64,000 nucleotides of DNA, from NCBI GenBank assembly GCA_002307185.1, contig DBTT01000011.1, positions 1 to 64,000 on the forward strand. Reading direction: 5' to 3'. The position numbers were made by a program, and so were the translations under genes. Below the pieces are notes generated by a model. That model made no database searches, was not told the DNA's origin, and saw only the letters and a list, made by a program, of their open reading frames with translations. Shown piece after piece: positions 8,127 through 16,543 of this stretch; position 1 is the stretch's first letter, and every line of letters starts with the position of its first letter. The stretch comes from Bacteroidales bacterium UBA1309. Its GTDB lineage: Bacteria > Bacteroidota > Bacteroidia > Bacteroidales > Dysgonomonadaceae.

Positions 8127-8939
8127 ATGGAAAATGTAACAATGTCGCTTGAGGAATTACTCAAACAAAAATCCCTGACAGATGAAACTCTTCTGCAGGC
8201 TGCCGAAAGGGCGGAATCTTATCGCATCCTTCCCGATGTTTCCGTAATCAAGATTGGCGGACAAAGCTTTATTGACCGTGGTCGCGCGGCGGTGTATCCA
8301 CTTATCGACGAAATTGTGGCTGCCCGCAAGGATCACAAAATGATGATCGGCACAGGAGCCGGCACCCGGGCTCGGCATCTTTACTCGATTGCTTCGGGAC
8401 TGAACCTTCCCGCTGGTTTCCTTTCCCAGCTGGGGTCGTCGGTGGCCGGACAAAATGCGAGCATGCTGGCAAAGCTACTTGCAAAACACGGCATCTCCTA
8501 TGTAGAAGATGCGGGCATGTCGTCTGTTCCTCTCTTTCTGGAACAAGTGAATGCGGTGGTTTTTAGCGGGATGCCTCCTTACGGTTTGTGGATGCGTCCG
8601 GCAAAAGACAGCTTGATCCCGCCTTACCGAACGGATGCCGGATGCTTTCTGGTAGCCGAGCAATACGGCTGCAAGGCGATGATTTATGTGAAAGACGAAA
8701 ATGGACTTTACACGGCGAATCCCAAAACGGACAAAAACGCAACCTTTATTCCCAAAATATCGGTGGATGAAATGAAAGAGAAGGGTCTTCATGACTCGAT
8801 ACTCGAATTTCCCGTGCTGGATCTTATCAAGAAAGCACGCAATGTGCGTGAAGTTCAAATTGTAAACGGCCTTATTCCGGGAAATCTGACACGGGCTTTG
8901 GCAGGGGAACACGTTGGAACAATTATTACCGCAGACTAA
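8127..8939 (+). CDS. mosB: Molybdenum/tungsten storage protein, beta subunit
   Basis: Amino-acid-kinase-fold subunit of MoSto, the cage that stores molybdate or tungstate as polyoxometalate clusters using ATP. The length, 270 residues, equals Azotobacter vinelandii MosB as I recall it, and long stretches appear nearly identical to it (VIKIGGQSFIDRGRAAVYPL, GTGAGTRARHLYSIASGL, NAVVFSGMPPYGLWMRP, PPYRTDAGCFLVAEQYGCK, GLHDSILEFPVLDL, EHVGTIITAD). The kinase-fold glycine loop KIGG is at 42-45 and GTGAGTRARH at 75-84. It is followed 13 bases later by mosA, making a two-gene operon. The general UMP-kinase-like fold alone would be ambiguous, but the paired, differently specialised subunits make MoSto the best reading. 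No molybdate transporter or nitrogenase gene is in the window. Confidence 0.92.
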   Translation: MENVTMSLEELLKQKSLTDETLLQAAERAESYRILPDVSVIKIGGQSFIDRGRAAVYPLIDEIVAARKDHKMMIGTGAGTRARHLYSIASGLNLPAGFLSQLGSSVAGQNASMLAKLLAKHGISYVEDAGMSSVPLFLEQVNAVVFSGMPPYGLWMRPAKDSLIPPYRTDAGCFLVAEQYGCKAMIYVKDENGLYTANPKTDKNATFIPKISVDEMKEKGLHDSILEFPVLDLIKKARNVREVQIVNGLIPGNLTRALAGEHVGTIITAD

Positions 8940-8952
8940 AAACACATTAATT

Positions 8953-9783
8953 ATGGAAAATAAATCTTCAAACATCAAGCATATCACATCCGGACTAGCC
9001 ACCCAATCGCTGCAAGACAAATCTTTGACAAACCCTGTTGCGGGAGTAAACCCCATCAAGCTGTTGCCTTGGCTGCATGTGGTCAAGATCGGAGGCGCAT
9101 CCATCATGGACCGCGGCCATTCGGCCATTTTGCCACTTGTGGAAGAGATACGCCGTATTTTGCCCGAGCATCGCCTTTTGATCCTGACAGGTGCAGGCAT
9201 CCGTGCGAGGCATCTTTTAAGCGTTGGGCTTGACCTCGGTCTTCCCGTGGGATCATTGGCTCCTTTGGTGGCGAGCGAAGCGGGGCAAAACGGGCAAATA
9301 CTTGCTGAACTTCTGGCCAAGGATTTTGTATCGTATATCGACAAGCCCACTATATCGAGCCAATTGGGAATCCACCTTGCCCATGCCCGCGCCGTGGTGG
9401 GAAGCGGATATCCTCCTTATCACAACCACGAGTTTCCCGATTCGCGTATCCCCACTCACCGCGCCGACACGGGAGCTTTCCTGCTTGCGGATGCCTTGGG
9501 TGCCGCCAGCCTCACCATTGTGGAAGATGTGGACGGCATTTACACGACCGACCCGAAGGGTCCGGAAGCCGAATCTGCCAAATTCATCCCGGAGATTGGC
9601 TACGAAGAACTGGCAAAGCAGAAGGGAACTCTTCCGATCGACAAAGTGGTGCTTGAACTGATGGCAAATGCACATAACCTGAAACGGCTGCAAGTGATAA
9701 ATGGCCTTGTCCCTGGCCGCCTGACGGCTGCCCTTCGTGGCGAACACGTGGGAACTATCATCCATACGGCAGCAGGAAAATAA
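8953..9783 (+). CDS. mosA: Molybdenum/tungsten storage protein, alpha subunit
   Basis: Partner of MosB; together they form the hetero-oligomeric MoSto cage. I chose the ATG at 8953, which gives 276 residues, the length I remember for Azotobacter MosA; an in-frame ATG 13 codons earlier lies inside mosB. Characteristic stretches are IKHITSGLATQSLQD at the start, LLPWLHVVKIGG, PEHRLLILTGAGIRARH (71-87), VGLDLGLPVGSLAPL and HRADTGAFLLADALG. The His-rich element PPYHNHEFP (154-162: His157, His159, Glu160) and His169 correspond to the region that binds metal-oxide clusters in the Azotobacter protein. I recall a third His where Asn158 stands here; this needs an alignment. Cytosolic; no signal peptide. 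Confidence 0.92.
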   Translation: MENKSSNIKHITSGLATQSLQDKSLTNPVAGVNPIKLLPWLHVVKIGGASIMDRGHSAILPLVEEIRRILPEHRLLILTGAGIRARHLLSVGLDLGLPVGSLAPLVASEAGQNGQILAELLAKDFVSYIDKPTISSQLGIHLAHARAVVGSGYPPYHNHEFPDSRIPTHRADTGAFLLADALGAASLTIVEDVDGIYTTDPKGPEAESAKFIPEIGYEELAKQKGTLPIDKVVLELMANAHNLKRLQVINGLVPGRLTAALRGEHVGTIIHTAAGK

Positions 9784-9830
9784 ACAGTAGTGCAATTTGG
9801 ACAATGGCTAATGTTGGCAAGAATAATTTC

Positions 9831-9902
9831 ACGCAGAGGCCTCAAAGGAAAGTGCACGCAGAATTCGCAAACGGAAATAAAAAAACTCTGCACACTCTGC
9901 GT
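9831..9902. repeat. Degenerate intergenic inverted repeat (CGCAGAG type)
   Basis: ACGCAGAG (9831-9838) is mirrored by CTCTGCGT (9895-9902), with further CACGCAGA and ACTCTGCA copies in between. It resembles the worn-down 'CACGCAGAGGCGCAAAG' intergenic repeats seen in many Bacteroidota genomes. It lies behind mosA and in front of the shared terminator; no coding content. Confidence 0.4.
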
Positions 9903-9932
9903 AAAAAAAAATAATAATGCCGAATAGAAAAC

Positions 9933-9966
9933 AAAAGCGGAAATAGCTGTCGCCATTTCCGCTTTT
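9933..9966. terminator. Bidirectional terminator between mosA and pfp
   Basis: A perfect 12-bp stem, AAAAGCGGAAAT with ATTTCCGCTTTT, around a 10-base loop. U-rich tracts lie on both sides, so it can end mosBA (plus) and pfp (minus). Confidence 0.88.
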
Positions 9967-9985
9967 CTTCTATTTGGATAATTTA

Positions 9986-11632
9986 TTACTTCTTTTGCTC
10001 TAAAGCCAAAGTCATAGTTGTTTGGTCAGCAACTTCTGATGGACCAAAGTATTGGATTGGGCCTGGATAAACAAAATCCGTGTTCACAGCCCAAGTTTCG
10101 CGGTTTTCAGCAAAGTATTGGAATGGCGCACCGTCCAGTTTCACCAACGCTTTTTGAATCACTGGTTTCAATTCTCCGTGACGGCGTTCCATGTTCATCA
10201 TCATGGTGATGGGCACACCGCCTGCGATCCATTCTTCGGCAGGAGCAGTTGTGTTGCGTACCGAAGACATGTAGCCTGTACGTCCGGAAGCAATCAAAAG
10301 CGAAGCTGTGCATCCAAGAGAATAGCAGTAGTCTGCGTCGTAGTTGGATGGAGCGGCGCAACGTCCTTCGTATCCGAAGAAATGAACTTGCGAAGCAAAC
10401 TTGCCTGAATATTTTCCGGCAGCTTTCCACTCTGCCAACTTGTTGCCAACCATTTCGGCCAACAATTTCTCCGTTTCGATCAAAGAAACCTGCACATTTC
10501 CGTGCGGGTCGCGATCCAATGTCAACTGGCGGGCAACACCTTCGGGAAGGCTTGCGTACACGTCTGAATTTTCTTTTGAAAGGTGTGCAATTATATATTG
10601 ACGCTTATCTGCACGAGGAATGGCATTGAACTCATCTTGATGATGTGCAAGGAAATCGTTGAGTTCGGCGATAAGAGCTTTAATAGCTGGGATAAACTCG
10701 ATAACTCCTTCAGGAATCAACACCGTACCGAAGTTGTTTCCATTTTCTGCACGTTTGGCCACAGCGGTAGCTATTTCGGTTACCACGTCGTCCAAAGATG
10801 ATTTTTTTGCTTCGATCTCTTCCGAAATCAAGCAGATATTGGGTTGGGTTTGTAAAGCACATTCCAAAGCGATGTGAGATGCAGAACGCCCCATCAATTT
10901 GATAAAGTGCCAGTATTTGCGAGCCGAATTACAGTCGCGTTGGATGTTCCCGATTACTTCAGAATACACTTTACAAGCTGTGTCGAAGCCAAAAGAGGTT
11001 TCGATCAATTCGTTTTTCAAGTCACCATCGATTGTTTTAGGACAACCAATCACTTGAACACCTGCATTGATCGCCTTGTAATATTCGGCCAGCACACAAG
11101 CATTCGTATTTGAATCATCACCACCGATAATAACAAGTGCCTTGATGTCAAGTTCCTTGAGAATTTCCAACCCTTTGTCGAATTGTTCCGCTTTCTCCAA
11201 TTTGGTACGGCCCGAACCGATAATATCGAAACCACCCGTGTTGCGGTATTCATCGATGATGTTGCCAGTAAGTTGGATATATTGATGATCGACCAATCCA
11301 CCAGGTCCCATCAAGAAACCATATAGTTTGCTGTCGGTATTGAGTTTTTTGATTCCGTCATAAAGTCCGGCAATCACATTGTGTCCACCGGGAGCTTGTC
11401 CACCGGAAAGGATAACCCCCACATTGACAGCAGGGTATTCTACGGCTTGACTACTTTCAACAAACTTCAAAATTGGCATTCCATAGGTGTTTGGGAAAAG
11501 TTTTTGAACTTCTTCCTGATCGGCAACAGATTCTGTAGGCTCGCCTACTTCCACTTCATTGTTTCCGTATAATGCTTTCGGCATTTTGGGCTGATAAGCC
11601 GCTCTTGCTACTTGCAATGCACTTTTTTTCAT
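9986..11632 (-). CDS. pfp: Diphosphate--fructose-6-phosphate 1-phosphotransferase
   Basis: PPi-dependent phosphofructokinase: reversible phosphorylation of fructose-6-phosphate with pyrophosphate in glycolysis and gluconeogenesis. 548 residues is the size of the long PFP class. Motifs: GVILSGGQAPGGHN (phosphate binding), VIIGGDDSNTNA and GCPKTIDGDL. The second Asp of GGDD and the Lys of PKTIDGD are the residues that favour PPi over ATP in this family. Also seen: MGRSASHIALECALQTQPN. The gene appears monocistronic, with topA ending its own reading frame 90 bases upstream on the same strand. Confidence 0.95.
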   Translation of the reverse strand: MKKSALQVARAAYQPKMPKALYGNNEVEVGEPTESVADQEEVQKLFPNTYGMPILKFVESSQAVEYPAVNVGVILSGGQAPGGHNVIAGLYDGIKKLNTDSKLYGFLMGPGGLVDHQYIQLTGNIIDEYRNTGGFDIIGSGRTKLEKAEQFDKGLEILKELDIKALVIIGGDDSNTNACVLAEYYKAINAGVQVIGCPKTIDGDLKNELIETSFGFDTACKVYSEVIGNIQRDCNSARKYWHFIKLMGRSASHIALECALQTQPNICLISEEIEAKKSSLDDVVTEIATAVAKRAENGNNFGTVLIPEGVIEFIPAIKALIAELNDFLAHHQDEFNAIPRADKRQYIIAHLSKENSDVYASLPEGVARQLTLDRDPHGNVQVSLIETEKLLAEMVGNKLAEWKAAGKYSGKFASQVHFFGYEGRCAAPSNYDADYCYSLGCTASLLIASGRTGYMSSVRNTTAPAEEWIAGGVPITMMMNMERRHGELKPVIQKALVKLDGAPFQYFAENRETWAVNTDFVYPGPIQYFGPSEVADQTTMTLALEQKK

Positions 11633-11722
11633 GAGTTTAATAGTTTTTATTGGATATTGAATAAATAGATATTTCCGTTCGATTTTTACTTTAGATTTCC
11701 ATTTTTTGAACGACTAAACCAA

Positions 11723-14113
11723 TTATTTACCGGAAGCAGGCTTTTTCTTTGTGGTTGCTTTAGCTTTAGAAGTTTTCGCCTCGGCTTTCTTTGCCGTTGT
11801 CTTTTTCCCTTTTTTATCGGTGAGCGGAGCAGCTTTGATTATCTCCATCACCTCCTCGTAAGTGAGCGAAGCCGGCTCTTTTCCCTTCGGAATCTTGTAA
11901 TTATTCTTCTGGTGGGTGATATAGGGGCCATAACGACCATTCAAAATCTGCAACTCGGCATCTTCGGTAAATTCTTTGATCAGCCGCTCGCTGTCTTTTT
12001 TCCGTTTTTCCAAAATCAACTTGATAGCTTCCTCTCCGGTTATGGAATACGGATCATATCCCTTCGGTAAAGACACAAATTGGCTGTTGTGACGGACGTA
12101 AGGTCCAAAACGCCCAACGGCCACAGTCATCACTTTTTCTTCAAACTCGCCCAGCGTACGTGGCAAATCGAAGAGCTTCAATGCCTCTTCCAAGGTGATG
12201 GTGGAGATAGATTGATCTTTTTGCAAACTGGCAAACTGAGGTTTTTCTTCTTCATCCTGCACGCCAATCTGGGCCATTGGACCAAAACGGCCAATTTTCA
12301 CCGAAATTTGGCGGCCTGATTTTGGATCAACACCAAGCACGCGTTCGCCGATTTTATGTTCGGTTTGGGCATTCATCACTTCATCCACCACGGGATGAAA
12401 TAATTTGTAGAATGTGTCGATCAACTCTGTCCAGTTTTCTTTTCCTTCGGCCACATCATCGAACTTTTCTTCCAATTTTGCTGTGAAATTATAGTTCATG
12501 ATTTCAGGGAAGAACTCGGTGAGAAAATCGTTCACCACTTCCCCTGTGTCGGTTGGAAAAAGTTTATTTTTGTCTGCTCCAGTGATTTCTGTATTCTTTT
12601 CGTCGCGAATCACACCACTCTTCAACGTGATCACATTGTATTCGCGGGGTGTGCCTTCTAGAATTTTCTTCTCCACATATTCTCGATTTTGGATCGTAGA
12701 AATAGTGGGAGCATAAGTGGAAGGACGACCAATTCCAAGTTCCTCCATCTTTTTCACCAACGAAGCTTCCGTATAACGAGAAGGCCGCTGGGTAAAACGT
12801 TCTGTGGCGGATGTTTCGATCATGTCAAGCACTTCTCCCTTATGCAACGGAGGTAACAAGTGGGAATCAGATTCCTGCTGCTCGTCGTCCGAATCTTCCA
12901 TATACACATGCAGGAATCCGTCAAACTTGATAACCTCGCCGGTTGCCACAAACGAATAATCGCTGTTGGAAACGGAAATAGTTACGTTTGTTTTTTCCAG
13001 TTCTGCATCTGCCATTTGCGAAGCAATCGTTCGCTTCCAAATTAGCTCATACAGCCTTTTTTCCTGTGCGCTACCGCTCACCGTATGTTCCGACATGTAA
13101 GTGGGACGGATCGCCTCGTGAGCTTCCTGTGCGCCTTTACTTTTGGTTGTATAATTGCGGGAATGAGTATATTGTTCACCATAGCTGGCAAGAATTTCCG
13201 CCTTGGATGTATTCAAAGCCAAAGAAGACAGATTCACGGAGTCTGTACGCATGTAAGTGATTTTCCCTGACTCGTATAATCCTTGGGCAACACGCATGGT
13301 TTGGGCAACAGTGAAGCCTAATTTTCGGGCAGCTTCCTGTTGGAGCGTAGATGTGGTAAAAGGAGCTGCGGGCGAACGCTTGGTTGGCTTCGTAACAACA
13401 CTGTCGATCGAGAAAATGGCTGTCTTGAGTTTTTCCAGCAGGTCAAGAGCTTCTTTTTTGGTTTTAAGGCGCTGGGGTAGCTCTGCTTTTAGCTCATACG
13501 AGTTTCCCTTCTCTTGTTTCACAAAAACGGCAACCACACGATAGGCTGCCTCTGTTTGGAACTCTCGGATTTCGCGTTCACGCTCTACGATCAGACGTAC
13601 GGCAACCGATTGCACACGGCCTGCAGACAAGGCAGGTTTCACTTTCTTCCACAAGACGGGAGAAAGCTCAAAACCAACAATCCGGTCCAACACACGGCGT
13701 GCTTGCTGAGCATCCACCAGGTCAAAATTGATTTTACGTGGATTATTGATCGCGTTCAATATGGCATCTTTGGTGATCTCGTGGAAGGCAATACGCTTGG
13801 ATCGATCATCTGTGAGTCCAAGAGTCTCGTACAAGTGCCAAGAAATGGCTTCTCCTTCACGGTCTTCATCGGAAGCAAGCCACACAATCTCAGCCTCATT
13901 GGCGGCCTTTTTCAAATCTCCCACGAGCTTTTTCTTGTCGGCCGGAACTTCATATAGAGGCTTGTAGTTATTTTTGAGATCAATACCGAAATCTTTTTTT
14001 TTCAAATCCCTTATGTGCCCATAGCTGGAAAGTACCTGATAATCTTTACCAAGAAATTTTTCTATTGTCTTAGCCTTCGCTGGTGACTCTACAATGACGA
14101 GGTTTTTTTGCAT
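11723..14113 (-). CDS. topA: DNA topoisomerase I (type IA)
   Basis: Relaxes negatively supercoiled DNA by single-strand passage. TOPRIM at the start (LVIVESPAKAKTIEKFLG) with DEDREGEAISWHL; the active-site Tyr lies in ITYMRTDSVNLS (about residue 295); the EELGIGRPSTYAPTIS motif follows. Instead of Cys4 zinc fingers, the C-terminal part carries cysteine-free repeats (KIGRFGPMAQIG, AVGRFGPYVRHNSQFV, LNGRYGPYITHQKNNYKI), the type found in Bacteroidota TopA. A Lys/Ala tail of about 35 residues (KKGKKTTAKKAEAK...) probably binds DNA. 796 residues is within family range. Confidence 0.96.
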   Translation of the reverse strand: MQKNLVIVESPAKAKTIEKFLGKDYQVLSSYGHIRDLKKKDFGIDLKNNYKPLYEVPADKKKLVGDLKKAANEAEIVWLASDEDREGEAISWHLYETLGLTDDRSKRIAFHEITKDAILNAINNPRKINFDLVDAQQARRVLDRIVGFELSPVLWKKVKPALSAGRVQSVAVRLIVEREREIREFQTEAAYRVVAVFVKQEKGNSYELKAELPQRLKTKKEALDLLEKLKTAIFSIDSVVTKPTKRSPAAPFTTSTLQQEAARKLGFTVAQTMRVAQGLYESGKITYMRTDSVNLSSLALNTSKAEILASYGEQYTHSRNYTTKSKGAQEAHEAIRPTYMSEHTVSGSAQEKRLYELIWKRTIASQMADAELEKTNVTISVSNSDYSFVATGEVIKFDGFLHVYMEDSDDEQQESDSHLLPPLHKGEVLDMIETSATERFTQRPSRYTEASLVKKMEELGIGRPSTYAPTISTIQNREYVEKKILEGTPREYNVITLKSGVIRDEKNTEITGADKNKLFPTDTGEVVNDFLTEFFPEIMNYNFTAKLEEKFDDVAEGKENWTELIDTFYKLFHPVVDEVMNAQTEHKIGERVLGVDPKSGRQISVKIGRFGPMAQIGVQDEEEKPQFASLQKDQSISTITLEEALKLFDLPRTLGEFEEKVMTVAVGRFGPYVRHNSQFVSLPKGYDPYSITGEEAIKLILEKRKKDSERLIKEFTEDAELQILNGRYGPYITHQKNNYKIPKGKEPASLTYEEVMEIIKAAPLTDKKGKKTTAKKAEAKTSKAKATTKKKPASGK

Positions 14114-14282
14114 AATTCTTGTTTAGGTCTTATAGGGACGGTCTAAACATCCAAATGGCTATAAAACGACTTAATTTCCGCGCAAAAATAGTAATTTTGT
14201 TTGGGGAAATCTTTATAAAATGACAAAAAAGCGACAAAACAAATATTCAGCCGCTTTCTTTTTTAGTTTTTTTATATAATTT

Positions 14283-15896
14283 CTAATTTTTTATCCCCTT
14301 GTTTTTCCCTTTTAATAATAGGTCGTAAAGCTCTGGATTCTCAATCACTTGCAATCCTCTTTGGAAAATATCACTTTCCTTATTTATCACTTTATAAAAG
14401 GAGGACGATTCATACAAATCCCTTGCCATCAGAGCTTTTATCTGCAAGGCTATAAGATGTTTCGACTTTTCAAACTGTTTTTCATCAAATTTTATTTTTT
14501 CCGTTTCAGACATTTTACGCAAAGCGGCAAACATTTGATCTGTTATCTGAAATGACTGCAAATAAGCATCTTCCGTTGGGAATTGAGCGAGAAGATCGCT
14601 ACGGCCCTCGTCCACAATTTTCAACGACAATTTATTGATTATGTTGCTTGCATACAATGAACGATGAAGAGCCGTACTGGCAGTTGTATCAATAGGCACG
14701 AAATAATCGGGCATAATTCCACCACCTCCATAAACGGTGCGCCCTGTAACCAAAGTCTTGTATTTCAAAGAGTCTGGGAAATGAATACTGTCGGCGTTGG
14801 TCAATTCACCTCTATTAAAACGAGAGATCAAATCCTGATCGTAAGAAGACCTGTCGCCCTTGACATAAGGTTTTTGGATACATCTTCCAGTGGGTGTATA
14901 GTAGCGGGCAATGGTCAATCGGATCATTGACTCGTCAGGAAGAGGAATTTGTTGTTGAACAAGCCCTTTACCGAATGTCCTGCGGCCTACAATCACACCT
15001 CTATCCCAATCCTGAATGGCTCCAGAAAAGATTTCGCTTGCGGAAGCAGAACCCTCGTCCACCAAAACCACCACTTTTCCTGTTTGAAAAAAGCCGTTGC
15101 CTTTGGACTTTTCGAGGTAGCGGGGGCGTTTCGATCCTTCGGTATATACAATGGTTTTGTCCGCAGGTAGAAACTCATTAGCCAAATCGATTGCCGCGGA
15201 GAGATAGCCTCCACCGTTATTTTCAAGGTCAAGAATTACGTTTTTCATTCCTTGTTCCCGAAGCTTGAGGCAGGCTTCCTTGAACTCGCCGTAAGTTGTG
15301 GCTCCAAAGCGGCTTATCTTTATATATCCAGTGACACCATCCACCATGTAGGCCGCATCCACGCTATAGATCGGAATCTTGTCCCGGATGATTTTAAAGT
15401 TCAACAATTCTGGCACCCCTCTACGTAACACTTTCACATTCACTTCTGTCCCTTTTGCTCCACGAAGACGCCTCATGATGTCCTTGGTTGGCATTTTCAC
15501 TCCTGCAATCAAAGAATCATTCACCAACAGGATTCGGTCACCGGCTAAAATCCCTACTTTGGCAGATGGGCCTCCAGCGATGGTTTCGATGACATACAAC
15601 GTGTCGGTAATCATGTTGAAGGAAATACCAATCCCAGTGAAATTTCCTTCCAAAGGCTCGTTTGACTCCTTCACTTCTTCTTTTGACATATACGAGGAAT
15701 GGGGATCGAGTTCGCTGATTAATGCCTTCACAGCATCTTCAGCGAGTTTGTCGTCATCCACTTTATCAACATACATCTGACTGATGATATTCATGGTGGT
15801 CAACACTTTTTTCATCCCGTCACTAAAACCCGATTGAGCAAAAGACGAAGCTAAAACAAAAGTTGCAAAAAATAGAGTACCTGCAATTTTTTTCAT
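14283..15896 (-). CDS. S41 family C-terminal processing protease (CtpA/Prc type)
   Basis: Periplasmic serine protease with a Ser/Lys dyad. Signal peptide MKKIAGTLFFATFVLASSFA, then an N-terminal helical part, a PDZ domain (about 80-165: NFTGIGISFNM...AKVGILAGDRILLVND) and the tail-specific protease core (about 180-370). GSASASEIFSGAIQDWDRG carries the nucleophilic Ser and RRTFGKGLVQQ the Lys. A region of about 150 residues follows the core. Normal length for the Bacteroidota CtpA group. Substrates are unknown. Confidence 0.93.
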   Translation of the reverse strand: MKKIAGTLFFATFVLASSFAQSGFSDGMKKVLTTMNIISQMYVDKVDDDKLAEDAVKALISELDPHSSYMSKEEVKESNEPLEGNFTGIGISFNMITDTLYVIETIAGGPSAKVGILAGDRILLVNDSLIAGVKMPTKDIMRRLRGAKGTEVNVKVLRRGVPELLNFKIIRDKIPIYSVDAAYMVDGVTGYIKISRFGATTYGEFKEACLKLREQGMKNVILDLENNGGGYLSAAIDLANEFLPADKTIVYTEGSKRPRYLEKSKGNGFFQTGKVVVLVDEGSASASEIFSGAIQDWDRGVIVGRRTFGKGLVQQQIPLPDESMIRLTIARYYTPTGRCIQKPYVKGDRSSYDQDLISRFNRGELTNADSIHFPDSLKYKTLVTGRTVYGGGGIMPDYFVPIDTTASTALHRSLYASNIINKLSLKIVDEGRSDLLAQFPTEDAYLQSFQITDQMFAALRKMSETEKIKFDEKQFEKSKHLIALQIKALMARDLYESSSFYKVINKESDIFQRGLQVIENPELYDLLLKGKNKGIKN

Positions 15897-16067
15897 ACGA
15901 TTAAATTCTATTATTTGGCGGTATGGAACACCGGATGATTTTTTAACATTGACTTTGGGGATTTATCCAAAACCAGCCTCCTGTTTCAAACTACGATACC
16001 CAATATAAAGTAATCCGGCATCAACTTGGAAGGATGAAAACCGGATGAAACAGAATTTCAATTTTTA

Positions 16068-16529
16068 CTATTCAGAAAGCGACATGCCTTTTGGCAAAAA
16101 CTCAGTCACATCATGCCCATACCTGAGTAATTCCCTGACCACAGTGGAACTGATATGTGTAAGTTGCGGTTCGGTAAAGAGCACAATGGTTTCAACACCT
16201 GAAATGTTCCGGTTCATGTCGGCAATTGTTTTTTCGTATTCAAAGTCGGTGACAGAACGAATACCTCTGACGATGTAGCGGGCATGAACTTCTTTTGCAA
16301 AATCCACGGTTAAAGACCTATAAGATGCAATTCTGACACAAGGTTCGTCTTTGTAAAGTTCAGCCATCATCTCAATCCGTTTTTCCAAAGGAAAATACGA
16401 GACCTTGGTGTCATTCACACCAATGGCAATCACTATTTCATCGACCAAGCCCAATGCTCTTCTCACGATGGAAAAGTGACCTATGGTGAACGGGTCGAAT
16501 GTACCGGGGAAAAGAGCTATTTTTTTCAC
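16068..16529 (-). CDS. coaD: Phosphopantetheine adenylyltransferase
   Basis: Penultimate step of coenzyme A synthesis: 4'-phosphopantetheine + ATP to dephospho-CoA. Nucleotidyltransferase motif GTFDPFTIGH (residues 9-18, T/HxGH), RGIRSVTDFEYE and the late HISSTVVRELL motif. 153 residues is the standard size. It lies 14 bases downstream of recQ on the same strand and is probably co-transcribed with it. Confidence 0.96.
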   Translation of the reverse strand: MKKIALFPGTFDPFTIGHFSIVRRALGLVDEIVIAIGVNDTKVSYFPLEKRIEMMAELYKDEPCVRIASYRSLTVDFAKEVHARYIVRGIRSVTDFEYEKTIADMNRNISGVETIVLFTEPQLTHISSTVVRELLRYGHDVTEFLPKGMSLSE

Positions 16530-16543
16530 TTGTCCATTCTATA

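Noticed and set aside
8475..9350. 291-codon minus-strand frame opposite mosB/mosA
   Set aside because: Lies across two well-supported genes and shows no family features.
8127..9783. mosB and mosA considered as uridylate kinase or other amino-acid kinases
   Set aside because: Two adjacent specialised paralogues with MoSto-type lengths and sequence blocks; a single UMP kinase would be about 235 residues and lack these blocks.
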